From NCBI GenBank assembly GCA_002363385.1, contig DEVL01000003.1, positions 881,692-945,691 on the forward strand: a stretch of DNA of 64,000 nt, written 5' to 3'. Position numbers and translations under genes: made by a program. The DNA is from Stenotrophomonas maltophilia. GTDB taxonomy: Bacteria > Pseudomonadota > Gammaproteobacteria > Xanthomonadales > Xanthomonadaceae. This document shows, piece by piece, positions 1 to 7,484 of the stretch (position 1 is the stretch's first letter; each line of letters starts with the position of its first letter). The notes beneath the pieces were generated by a model. It did not search any database, was not told where the DNA came from, and saw only the letters and a list, made by a program, of their open reading frames with translations.

Positions 1-1360
1 CGACTTCATCGGTACCGTCGGCACGCAACCGGACGCAGTCCGGAATGCGCATGCGCAGGTGTGAGTGCGGCAGCTCGCGCAATGGCCCGGCACTCATGAA
101 GCCGCAGCCGTAGCCACCACTCGGGGTGCCGATGATGCGCGCGATGTGGTTGTCCTGCATGCGCGCGGCAAACATCTCGGCCGAGGACGCGGTTTTGCTG
201 TTGGTGAGGACATACACCGGGCCGCGCCAGGCGCCCCAGTGGTGACGAAGATCCTGTGCCCAGTCGAGACGGTGGGCGATCAGGAAATCGTCCAGCGTGT
301 CCACGGCCGGGCTTGGCAGTGGGCCACCCGAGGTGCCCGCGGGGACCAGACGCCGGCACTGGCCGCCGTTCCATGCCTGCTGTGTCTGCCATACCCAGGA
401 CAGGTCGCAGGCCGGAAGGCTCAGGGCACGGCGCGATGCCTCAAACCTGGCGCGCTCCGCGGTGAGCAGGCGGCGGGCGGTGGCGGCAGGATGATGGTGG
501 CGCAGGGCGTCGTCGAGTCGCTCGTACTGTTCGTCGAGATAGGGCCTGCCTGCGGCGGACTGACTGACCAGCAGCGCGGCCGAGGTGACCGGCCGCAGGG
601 TGAACAGTCGCGCAAGCGTGTCGCCGCTGTCATCCCCACCCGGGTTGTCGCCAACATCCACCAGCACGGCATCGACCCGATCCTGCTGGAACCGGCGCAG
701 GCTGCTGGCGATCACGGCCACCCAGCCGTTCACCAGCAGGGCGCGCATGTCACCGATGGAATCGGCACGGCGGAGCTGGGGCCACAGCGCGTGACACAGG
801 CCGGGGTAGCGCAGCGCGTCGAACTCGTGCAGCCGAAGCACGCCCACCTTGCGCCCCTCCGGCAATGCCAGGATGCCGGCGCGCAGTGCAGGGTCTGCTT
901 CGCTGTTCAATGGCGTATAGCCGGGCAGGGTTTCCAGCGGGAGGCTGAAGTCATGTCTGCCTTCATCCTCGACACCGAGCGCGGTGCACCCGGCGCCCGG
1001 CCCCAGCGCGCGCGGATCAACAGCCGGCGGCGGCGGGGCAGTGCCGCCTGCATCCAGCCGGTCGAGCAGAGCAAGGTGGCCATCATGGAAGCCCGCCAGA
1101 AAGCTGCGCAGCGCCTGGGTGGCCTGGGCATCATTGCGTGCCTCGGCAAGGTCGCGCTGCGCCCGAGCATCAAGGGCTGGCAGATCCACCCCACTCCCGT
1201 GCGAGGCCATCCAGGCCAGGTGCGCGTAGTCGTCCTGCAAGGCTGCTTTGAGCACGGCGTAGTCTGCCTGCCAGGCGTCCTGGTCCACCGCCGCTGCCGC
1301 GCTTGTGCTACCGGCCGAGAGCATGCCCGTCGCCATCAGCAGGCCCGCCATCCATCGCAT
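1..1360 (-). CDS. S41 family peptidase (C-terminal end outside window)
   Basis: Read leftward and cut by the window edge, so about 453 residues are visible. The N-terminus looks like a signal peptide (hydrophobic stretch in residues 5-15, then an Ala-rich region), so it should act in the periplasm. A segment with VDVGDNPGG matches the glycine turn conserved in tail-specific (S41) proteases. Near residues 388-396 the motif KTASSAEMF carries the likely nucleophile serine (S392 or S393), followed by a GTPSGGYGCG loop. No PDZ domain is evident, so it resembles the non-PDZ S41 peptidases that degrade peptides rather than CtpA/Prc. The start is ATG at 1360; an in-frame GTG at 1369 sits closer to the GGGAGGA ribosome site and is an alternative. 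The substrate is unknown. Family call is firm, the start less so. Confidence 0.8.
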   Translation of the reverse strand, partial: MRWMAGLLMATGMLSAGSTSAAAAVDQDAWQADYAVLKAALQDDYAHLAWMASHGSGVDLPALDARAQRDLAEARNDAQATQALRSFLAGFHDGHLALLDRLDAGGTAPPPPAVDPRALGPGAGCTALGVEDEGRHDFSLPLETLPGYTPLNSEADPALRAGILALPEGRKVGVLRLHEFDALRYPGLCHALWPQLRRADSIGDMRALLVNGWVAVIASSLRRFQQDRVDAVLVDVGDNPGGDDSGDTLARLFTLRPVTSAALLVSQSAAGRPYLDEQYERLDDALRHHHPAATARRLLTAERARFEASRRALSLPACDLSWVWQTQQAWNGGQCRRLVPAGTSGGPLPSPAVDTLDDFLIAHRLDWAQDLRHHWGAWRGPVYVLTNSKTASSAEMFAARMQDNHIARIIGTPSGGYGCGFMSAGPLRELPHSHLRMRIPDCVRLRADGTDEV

Positions 1361-1475
1361 CGTTGCCACCACGTCCTCCCTGAGTCGGGCCGGAACATCC
1401 GGCTTCCGCGTGACTGTCCATTCCGATCGTAGTCAATGGGACGCGTCGCAGATAGTGGCCGCGGCCGTCGATGTA

Positions 1476-2333
1476 TCAGGATTGGCAGAGTGTCCCGCAA
1501 TGGTCGCTGCTGAACCCGGCAACGGCCTGCTGCAGGAGCGGAACGTCGCTTGGGTCCACCTGTTCCAGCGCTTCCTTCAACGCGTCGCGCACCGGCTGCC
1601 GTTGCGCGGGCTGCAGCATCTGCGCGTAAGGCGCTGCCGTCTCCGCCAGCGCACGGACCAGGGTCCGCTTCAGCGTGCTGCCCGCCGGCTGGGCACGCAT
1701 CACCTCCAGCATCTCCAGATACTGGCGTTGCGCATTGCTGCGAAGGGTGTCGGTGCCGCCCGGTCCCAGACCGGCGAGCTCTGCGGGCGTTGCAACGGTC
1801 AGCCACGCATCCACCAGTGGCTGCATCCGTGCACCGCACTGCAGCAGGTACGGCAGCAGCAGGCCCAGCTGTGCCTGGAAGCGCTCGGCGTTTTGGTGGC
1901 CTTGGCGGGCCTGCTCGCCGGAATGGAGGAGCACGGCTGCTGGCATCGCACCCATGCCGAACTGCATCAACCGGGTGGACAGCGTTACGCCGTACTGGCA
2001 CGCGTTGGTCAGCAGACCCAGGTCCGCCGTCGCGTAGTCCGGGGCCAGGACGTCGGTCCTGTTGGTCACCGCCGCCAGCAGTTGCATGGCGCGTGGGCTG
2101 TCGAGCTGCTCCGGTGCCTTGTCGGCGTCGGCTTGCTGCAGCAGTTGCAGGTAGTCGCGGGTGGCTTCGTACTGCGCCATGAACTGCGGCGGTATGTCAT
2201 CGGCACGTGCGGGTGAGGCGACCAGCCACATCACGAGGAGGGCCGCGCCCAGCGGTGTGTGGGCAGGCGCACGCGCCGGCCATGCCAGTCGTCGCGTGAG
2301 AGAAGAAAACGGGCTGCCACTCATCCGGGGCAT
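1476..2333 (-). CDS. hypothetical secreted protein
   Basis: I do not recognise the family. The 285-residue product starts with a basic stretch and a hydrophobic core (LGAALLVMWLVASPARA), typical of a signal peptide cleaved near residue 45, so it is probably periplasmic. The mature part is helical and rich in Gln, Leu and Ala, with few cysteines (one near the middle, two close to the C-terminus). The start was set at 2333; ATG at 2324 is equally possible and is better spaced from the AAGGA upstream. It lies just upstream of the S41 peptidase in the same direction with a gap of about 115 bases, so the two may be co-transcribed. No function is proposed. Confidence 0.6.
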   Translation of the reverse strand: MPRMSGSPFSSLTRRLAWPARAPAHTPLGAALLVMWLVASPARADDIPPQFMAQYEATRDYLQLLQQADADKAPEQLDSPRAMQLLAAVTNRTDVLAPDYATADLGLLTNACQYGVTLSTRLMQFGMGAMPAAVLLHSGEQARQGHQNAERFQAQLGLLLPYLLQCGARMQPLVDAWLTVATPAELAGLGPGGTDTLRSNAQRQYLEMLEVMRAQPAGSTLKRTLVRALAETAAPYAQMLQPAQRQPVRDALKEALEQVDPSDVPLLQQAVAGFSSDHCGTLCQS

Positions 2334-2404
2334 GGTCCTTGGATCGAATCGGGCATGGAGCGTAGGTGACCCGGGGCAGGGCGGCAACCCGGTGCGCAGC
2401 ATGC

Positions 2405-2440
2405 ATCGCCGGGCATCCTGCGGGTGCCCGGCGATCGGTT
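2405..2440. other. stem-loop in divergent spacer
   Basis: An 11-bp perfect inverted repeat (ATCGCCGGGCA at 2405-2415, its complement at 2425-2435) with a 9-nt loop is followed on the plus strand by CGGTTTT. It lies in the 229-base region between the divergent genes starting at 2333 and 2563. It looks like a terminator, but no annotated plus-strand gene ends before it. It could end a small RNA or be a dispersed palindrome. Confidence 0.4.
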
Positions 2441-2562
2441 TTCCTCGAATCACGGTGAGCGGAGATGCAGGCGTGGCCCAACAGCGATCTGCCTGTGCAC
2501 ACCTCAGAACCGCTTGCGGGGGCACAATAGCCAGTCATTCGTTGATCGATGTTGGAGGTGCC

Positions 2563-3243
2563 ATGAACCGTTTCGTCCTGCTGGGTGTGGGGGCGCTTGC
2601 GCTCGCGGCCTGTTCCAAACCGGCGCCGTCCGATACCGCGACTCCGGCGGAGCCTGCCGCGCCGGCCACGTCGGCCCCCGCTGCCAGCGCGCCCGCCGCC
2701 TCCGCCAGCCCGACCCTGCAGCCGCCCTCGTTCGATTGCGCCAAGGCGCAGTCCCAGGCGGAGACGCTGGTGTGTGGCGACGCGCGCCTGGCCGCGCTGG
2801 ACCGCCAGCTTGCCGCGCTCTACAAGCGGGTGCAGACCAGCCCGGATGAGCTGGACATCGCGGCCGAGCAGCGCGGCTGGATCAAGGGCCGCGATGCCTG
2901 TTCGCGCGCCGTGGATCCGCATCGCTGCCTGGTGGAGTCCTACCAGACGCGGCTGGTCGAGCTGACCATCAATGGCGGCGGCATCCCGGTGCCGGCGACC
3001 GTCGAGTACCGCTGCGACGACAACAGCAAGCCGGTGACGGCCGTGTTCTACAACGACATCGACCCGACCGCCGCCGTAGTCAGCTGGGGCAGGGATCAGG
3101 CCATCGTGTTCCCGGTGCCGGTCACCAAGGACGACAACAACGGCGGCCGCTGGGGGCGCGAAGGCGTCGACCTTCGGACCCACAACGACCAGACCACGCT
3201 GGAGTTCTACGGCACCACCCTGCAGTGCCAAGTTGCCAGGTAA
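2563..3243 (+). CDS. lipoprotein with LprI-like and MliC-like lysozyme inhibitor domains
   Basis: The 226-residue product starts with a lipoprotein signal ending in the lipobox LALAAC (Cys16), then a Pro/Ala-rich linker. Residues about 58-140 (CAKAQSQAETLVCGDARLAALD...) match the DUF1311/LprI domain with paired cysteines. Residues about 145-226 (VEYRCDD ... LQCQVAR) match MliC, which inhibits C-type lysozyme through a conserved beta-barrel loop. The likely role is to protect periplasmic peptidoglycan from host or competitor lysozyme, from the outer or inner membrane. ATG at 2563 was chosen because GGAGG lies 5 bases upstream and it begins the lipoprotein signal. Domain assignment is by motif only. 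Confidence 0.8.
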   Translation: MNRFVLLGVGALALAACSKPAPSDTATPAEPAAPATSAPAASAPAASASPTLQPPSFDCAKAQSQAETLVCGDARLAALDRQLAALYKRVQTSPDELDIAAEQRGWIKGRDACSRAVDPHRCLVESYQTRLVELTINGGGIPVPATVEYRCDDNSKPVTAVFYNDIDPTAAVVSWGRDQAIVFPVPVTKDDNNGGRWGREGVDLRTHNDQTTLEFYGTTLQCQVAR

Positions 3244-3264
3244 GGGCAGCCACCGCCGCGTCGC

Positions 3265-3930
3265 TCAGCGCACGCGGCGGTAGCGCACCTCGTTCTGCCG
3301 GTCGCCTACCTCAGTGGTGACGAAGCCGTCGCGGCTCTGGCTGATGTCGAACACGCTGCTGCCGACGTTGAGCTGCCCGCCGTTGACCCAGCCGTTCAAC
3401 GTCTGCCCGCGGGCCTGCGCGCTCATGCGACCGTCGCTGTCGATCCGCATGCGGATGTCGGCGTTGAAGTTGGGGTTGTAGCCCTCGAACTCGCCGATCA
3501 TCCAGCCGGGCACATAGGAAGTGTGCCGGGCTCCCTGGTAGTTGTCATCGTCGTAGCGCGCATCATCCTTGTCGGCGTTGTGCGCCAATGCGCCGAGGAG
3601 GGCAGCCCCGATCAGTACGCCGGCGGCGACCTTGGCGTCATGATTGTCATTGTCATGGCGGTCATCGCGATCGCTGCCGCCATGCACGCGGAACGAGGCG
3701 CGGCAGCCATCATCGACCCAGACCTCACGACGGTCGTAGTCCCAATTGCGCCCTTGGCGGCAGTCCGCCCCGGACAGCTTGCGGTCCAGCGTGACGTAGC
3801 CAGCGCGGGGCAGTGAACAGGATTGGTAGCGGTTGTCCCGGCTTTCGCAGGTGACGAAGTCATCGGCACGCGCGTCATCGAACGGGAGCAGCAGCAGCAA
3901 CGGCGTGGACAGCAGCATACGGAAGAGCAT
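3265..3930 (-). CDS. DUF3011-type secreted protein
   Basis: About 221 residues with a signal peptide (LLLLLPFDDARA). The mature N-terminal part has the cysteine-spaced pattern FVTCESRDNRYQSCSLPRAG...DC...WVDDGCRASF of DUF3011 proteins, which are common in Xanthomonadaceae and have no known function. A strongly acidic/His stretch (GGSDRDDRHDNDNHDAK) and a short hydrophobic segment (VAAGVLIGAALLGALA) follow, then a beta-rich C-terminal domain. The start is uncertain: ATG at 3930 fits the signal peptide, with ATG at 3966 and 3918 as alternatives, and none has a strong ribosome site. It converges with the lipoprotein gene at 3243, with only about 20 bases between them. Confidence 0.65.
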   Translation of the reverse strand: MLFRMLLSTPLLLLLPFDDARADDFVTCESRDNRYQSCSLPRAGYVTLDRKLSGADCRQGRNWDYDRREVWVDDGCRASFRVHGGSDRDDRHDNDNHDAKVAAGVLIGAALLGALAHNADKDDARYDDDNYQGARHTSYVPGWMIGEFEGYNPNFNADIRMRIDSDGRMSAQARGQTLNGWVNGGQLNVGSSVFDISQSRDGFVTTEVGDRQNEVRYRRVR

Positions 3931-4132
3931 GGCGTCGATTCCGGCAAGGAAAGGAGAGCGTTGCATCGTCGTCCGGGCAGCGGAAAACTCCCGTTCCCTG
4001 GCGCCGACGATGGGCACGCTGACATGAAATCCGGATGAAGATCGCTGAGCTGCGTCTACTGTCAGGTGCGACGGCGTGGTGTCGTGGTCCGCAGGCGATC
4101 AGACAGCCGCCGCTCGCCGCAGGTGCTTCGCC

Positions 4133-4531
4133 TCAGGCGCAGGCGGCCAGTGGCTGCTGGAAGCAGGCGCGGATGGCGTCGAGCAGCTCGCTCATGGTGT
4201 AGGGCTTGGGCAGGAAATGCATGCCCGGCCCGAGCTGCGGCACCACCACGGAGGGCTCCAGGCCCGAGGTGACCAGCACCGGCAGCCCCGGCTGTTCCTG
4301 CTTGACCCGGTGCGCCGCTTCGATGCCACTCACAGCACCAAGGCAGACATCGGTGAACACCAGATCGAATCGCTCGCCGGCCTGCAGCAGGCCCAGCGCA
4401 GCTTCGGCGGAACTGACCGCGACGACTTCGCACGCCTGGCTTTCCAGCGCCATGCGACTCAGTTCACGGGTGTCCTCGGTGTCTTCGATCAACAGCACGC
4501 GGGGTTCGGGATGGTGCTTGGACAACAACAT
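4133..4531 (-). CDS. single-domain response regulator (receiver only)
   Basis: A 132-residue stand-alone CheY-like receiver. The acidic pair is in LLIEDTEDT, the phosphoacceptor Asp in LVFTDVCLG, the Ser/Thr switch in LVTSG and the conserved Lys in FLPKPY. There is no output domain, so it must act by binding a partner or relaying phosphate. No histidine kinase lies nearby, so it is an orphan. The start ATG at 4531 has AGGAA upstream. Such receivers often pair with hybrid kinases encoded elsewhere; the partner cannot be named from this window. Confidence 0.85.
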   Translation of the reverse strand: MLLSKHHPEPRVLLIEDTEDTRELSRMALESQACEVVAVSSAEAALGLLQAGERFDLVFTDVCLGAVSGIEAAHRVKQEQPGLPVLVTSGLEPSVVVPQLGPGMHFLPKPYTMSELLDAIRACFQQPLAACA

Positions 4532-4653
4532 GGAGCGTGGTTCCTGCTTACCCCCGGACAGGGGCGCGCAAGTATCGCGAGGCGCTGGTGAGGACATCGT
4601 CGACGCCGCCGAAACCCCGGGTGAAGCCGCCGTGGCGCCTGCGTTCGCGCAGC

Positions 4654-5418
4654 TCAGGCAAAGGCCAGGGACCGCCTGCGGCGGCGCCGCCAGACCCACA
4701 GCAGGGTGACCGCCAGGCCTGCCGCAGACAGCCGCAGGATCGTCGCCGGCCAACCGACGGCAGTCGCCTCGCTGATGACGAAGACGTTCCAGGCCAGGTT
4801 GAGCGAGACGTGCAGGGCCAACCCGCTCCACAGGGTGTAATCGTCCAGCGTGTTGAGCCCGGCGAACACCAGGCCACCGATGCCGGTGATGGCGAAGACC
4901 TGCAGCGCCATGCCGCCGCCTCCGCCGAACGACCACCAGTGGACCGCGCCAAAGATCACCGCCTGTACGAGCGCAGCGGCCAGCCAGGGCCAGCGCTGCT
5001 GGCGGTGCGCGAAGATGAAGCCGAAGCCGCGGAAGATGATTTCCTCGGCCAACGGAAACAGCACGCCGAGCATCAGCAGTGCCAGCAGATCCTGGCTGGG
5101 GTTGAACCCGCCCAGCCACCACAGGCCGAGCCAGCAGGGCAGTGTGGCCAACAGCGCCAGCGCGGGCCCCTGCCAGCCGTTCCAACGTAGTCCGAGCAGC
5201 GCGGGCAGGCGCTGCCCGGGGCGCAGCAGCAGTGCGGCCACGGCCAGCACCAGCATCACGCCCAGGCCGTTATCGAGGATGGCGCCGCCATAGGGGATCG
5301 GCAGCTTCGGAATCGGGCTGCCCAGCCACGCGGCGACGTCGCGCAGATTGATCGACGCGGCCAAGGTCAGCACGACCACGCAGGCGGCCAGCCAGCCGGG
5401 CAGGCGAAGGGACGGCAT
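4654..5418 (-). CDS. CPBP family intramembrane metalloprotease
   Basis: A 254-residue polytopic membrane protein with about seven hydrophobic segments. It carries the three CPBP (Abi/Rce1-like) motifs: AEEIIFRGFGF (EExxxR), FGAVHW and HVSLNLAWN, which supply the glutamates and histidines that bind the catalytic metal. The family includes CAAX prenyl endopeptidases and bacteriocin-immunity proteases; the substrate here is unknown. The ATG at 5418 was chosen because translation from there begins at the first membrane segment; an upstream ATG at 5505 would add 29 residues with no membrane character. The C-terminus is a run of arginines, probably cytoplasmic. Confidence 0.85.
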   Translation of the reverse strand: MPSLRLPGWLAACVVVLTLAASINLRDVAAWLGSPIPKLPIPYGGAILDNGLGVMLVLAVAALLLRPGQRLPALLGLRWNGWQGPALALLATLPCWLGLWWLGGFNPSQDLLALLMLGVLFPLAEEIIFRGFGFIFAHRQQRWPWLAAALVQAVIFGAVHWWSFGGGGGMALQVFAITGIGGLVFAGLNTLDDYTLWSGLALHVSLNLAWNVFVISEATAVGWPATILRLSAAGLAVTLLWVWRRRRRRSLAFA

Positions 5419-5571
5419 GGAGCGCTCCACATCTAGGGACTGTGCGCAGTGTCGGATGGGACCGTGGCGCCGGCATGGGGCATTGGTCGGGGGGCCATCG
5501 GTCATGGCTGTGTTGCACCACGGTCAGGTGGGACCGGCTAGAGTGCGGCTTTGCCCCTTGGAAGACCGCCC

Positions 5572-5871
5572 ATGCAATGCCCCGTATGCAAGACCCAAGC
5601 GCTGCAGATGTCCGAGCGCCAGGGCATCGAGATCGACTATTGCCCGCAGTGCCGTGGCGTGTGGCTGGACCGTGGTGAACTGGACAAGATCATCGAGCGA
5701 TCGGCCGGTGCAGCAGCGCCTGCGCCCGCGCCGGTACGCGCCGCCGCTCCGCCGCCGGCTGCCGTGCAGCACCGTGATACCCGCCATCTGGGCCAGCAGC
5801 AGTACAGCGATCAGCACGGCTACCGCAAGAAGAAGAAAGAGAGCTTCCTGTCGGACCTGTTCGACTTCTGA
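5572..5871 (+). CDS. TFIIB-type zinc-ribbon protein
   Basis: A 99-residue protein with an N-terminal zinc ribbon: CPVCKTQAL at residues 3-11 and CPQCRGVWLDRGEL around residues 24-37. This matches the zf-TFIIB/COG3809 family. An Ala/Pro linker follows, then a basic C-terminal tail (YRKKKKESFLSDLFDF) whose final acidic/aromatic motif is typical of the family. The function is unknown; nucleic-acid or protein binding is inferred from the ribbon. ATG at 5572 has GGAAGA 8 bases upstream and begins directly at the ribbon. It is divergent from the CPBP gene. Confidence 0.8.
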   Translation: MQCPVCKTQALQMSERQGIEIDYCPQCRGVWLDRGELDKIIERSAGAAAPAPAPVRAAAPPPAAVQHRDTRHLGQQQYSDQHGYRKKKKESFLSDLFDF

Positions 5872-5889
5872 TGCATGTCTGCGCTGCGC

Positions 5890-6399
5890 TCAGGCGCGGC
5901 GCAGGATGAATTCCCGGTCGACGCTGTCGCCGACCGGGAAATCGTATTCGCCCACCTTGCTGCAGCCATACCGTGCGTAGAAGCGTTGCGCGCCGAGGTT
6001 CTCCGACCACACGCCGACCCACAGCGTGCGCCGCTGCGGTTGATCGAGCCACGCCAGGAATGCATCCATCAGGCGCGCCCCGTGTCCGCCACGCTGGTGG
6101 CTGGCGAGCAGGTACAGCCGCTTGAGTTCGATATCGCCCTCGCTGGCCTCGGCATGGGGCAGGCTGTTCGGGCCTGCGGCGAGATAGCCCACCACACGTT
6201 CGCCGTCGTCCAGCAGCCACGCCGCGTTGCGGGGATCGGCGAGCTCGCGCTGTTGCGGCTCGAAGGAGTAATGGCTGTCCAGAAAATCGCGAAGGTCCTG
6301 CGGCGGGTAGGAATCTCCGAAGGTTTCGGTATAGGTGGCGATGGCGATCGCCGACAGCACAGCGGCATCGGCAACGGTGGCACGGCGGACGGTAGGCAT
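5890..6399 (-). CDS. GNAT family N-acetyltransferase
   Basis: A 169-residue protein with the GNAT fold. The acetyl-CoA pyrophosphate loop is the segment LYLLASHQRGGHGARLMD (Q/RxxGxG/A, here QRGGHGA), and the C-terminal strand contains WVGVWSENLGAQRFYARYG, the usual motif B region. It should transfer an acetyl group to an amine of a small molecule or protein; the substrate is not predictable. It converges with the zinc-ribbon gene (18 bases apart) and is followed upstream by the stem-loop after copB. Confidence 0.85.
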   Translation of the reverse strand: MPTVRRATVADAAVLSAIAIATYTETFGDSYPPQDLRDFLDSHYSFEPQQRELADPRNAAWLLDDGERVVGYLAAGPNSLPHAEASEGDIELKRLYLLASHQRGGHGARLMDAFLAWLDQPQRRTLWVGVWSENLGAQRFYARYGCSKVGEYDFPVGDSVDREFILRRA

Positions 6400-6456
6400 C
6401 AGGGGGCAAGGCAGCCAGGTGAGGCCCGCAGCTTACGCCATCGCCCAGGCCAGCCG

Positions 6457-6484
6457 GGTTCCGGGTAGGTCGGTACCCGGAACC
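6457..6484. terminator. stem-loop downstream of copB
   Basis: Perfect 11-bp stem (GGTTCCGGGTA at 6457-6467, complement at 6474-6484) with a 6-nt loop, between copB, which ends at 6501 reading leftward, and the GNAT gene start. There is no U-tract, so it may stabilise the transcript 3' end or act as a weak terminator of the cop operon. Confidence 0.5.
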
Positions 6485-6500
6485 TGTCATCGCCGCGGGA

Positions 6501-7484
6501 TCAGAACCAGACGCGCACGCCCGCCACCCATCGGGTATCGCGTGCGTGTTCGCCGGCCGCTTCGTGGTAGTCGGCGGTATCGCCGAACAGTCGCTCGTGA
6601 CTGATGCCGATATACGGTGCGAAGCGGCGGCTGAACTCGTAGCGCAGGCGCAGGCCGGCCTCGAGTTTGTTGAGGCCGGCGCCGTTGCCATATTCGGGCT
6701 CATCCTTGGCCGAGAAGGTGGCTTCCACCAGCGGCTGCAGGATCAAGCGGTTGGTCAGCAGCAGCTCGTACTCCACTTCCACCGTGGCCGCGAGCTGGCC
6801 GCCTTCGCCGACATAGGCCGTGGCCGAGGTCTCGAACTTGTACGGCGCCAACCCCTGGATGCCGAACGCCGCCCAGGTACGTGAATCGGCCGGCCGGAAA
6901 TCCTGTTTCACGCCGACCAGTACATCCCACCACGGCGACACGCTGCGCCCATACATGACTTCCAGATCGGCCGAGCCGGTGCGGCCGTCATTGCGCTCGC
7001 CTTCGCTGCGCAGCCACAGCCGGTTGATGTTGCCGCCCACCCAGCCGCTGGCCTCCCAGGCCTGGCCCGTACCGTGCTGGCCGTCCCAGTGCTCAAGGCG
7101 GTTGACCAGCAGCAGGCTGTGAATCTCCGGCGCATGCTCCATCGCGCCGTGGTCGATCGGCGGAAACGCGGCGAGCCGGTCGGCGGCGGTCACGGCCGGA
7201 ATCGGCTCGAGCGGCTCGGTGGGCGCAGGCGGCTTCGGTGGGGCATGGCCCATCGCGGCGTGGTCCATCGTTGAATGGTCCATCGTCGAGTGGTCCATCT
7301 TGGTGTGATCCATGCTGCCGTGCTCCATCGGGCGGTCATCCGCCGGTGGTGCATCGGTCGTGGTCGTGGCCGGCGCCGGCGCCGTGATATGGCCGGCATG
7401 CGACTGCGCCCAGGCGGGCGCGGCCAGCGCCAGCAGTAGGCCAGCACTCAGTGCGGACAGCATGGTGAAAGGCGAGCGGCTCAT
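6501..7484 (-). CDS. copB: copper resistance protein B (outer membrane)
   Basis: A 327-residue protein with a signal peptide (LSAGLLLALAAPAWAQ), then a Met/His-rich copper-binding region with repeated MDH motifs (MDHTKMDHSTMDHSTMDH) at about residues 65-85. The rest is the beta-barrel domain of the CopB family, ending in the aromatic VRVWF typical of outer-membrane proteins. It should sequester or move copper at the outer membrane with CopA. Its ATG overlaps the copA stop as ATGA (7481-7484), so it is translationally coupled as last gene of copL-copA-copB. ATG 7484 begins the signal peptide. Confidence 0.9.
   Translation of the reverse strand: MSRSPFTMLSALSAGLLLALAAPAWAQSHAGHITAPAPATTTTDAPPADDRPMEHGSMDHTKMDHSTMDHSTMDHAAMGHAPPKPPAPTEPLEPIPAVTAADRLAAFPPIDHGAMEHAPEIHSLLLVNRLEHWDGQHGTGQAWEASGWVGGNINRLWLRSEGERNDGRTGSADLEVMYGRSVSPWWDVLVGVKQDFRPADSRTWAAFGIQGLAPYKFETSATAYVGEGGQLAATVEVEYELLLTNRLILQPLVEATFSAKDEPEYGNGAGLNKLEAGLRLRYEFSRRFAPYIGISHERLFGDTADYHEAAGEHARDTRWVAGVRVWF

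Noticed and set aside
7190..7330. tandem repeat in the copB gene
   Set aside because: The repeated units encode the MDH/MxH copper-binding motifs of CopB, so they are coding, not an independent repeat element.
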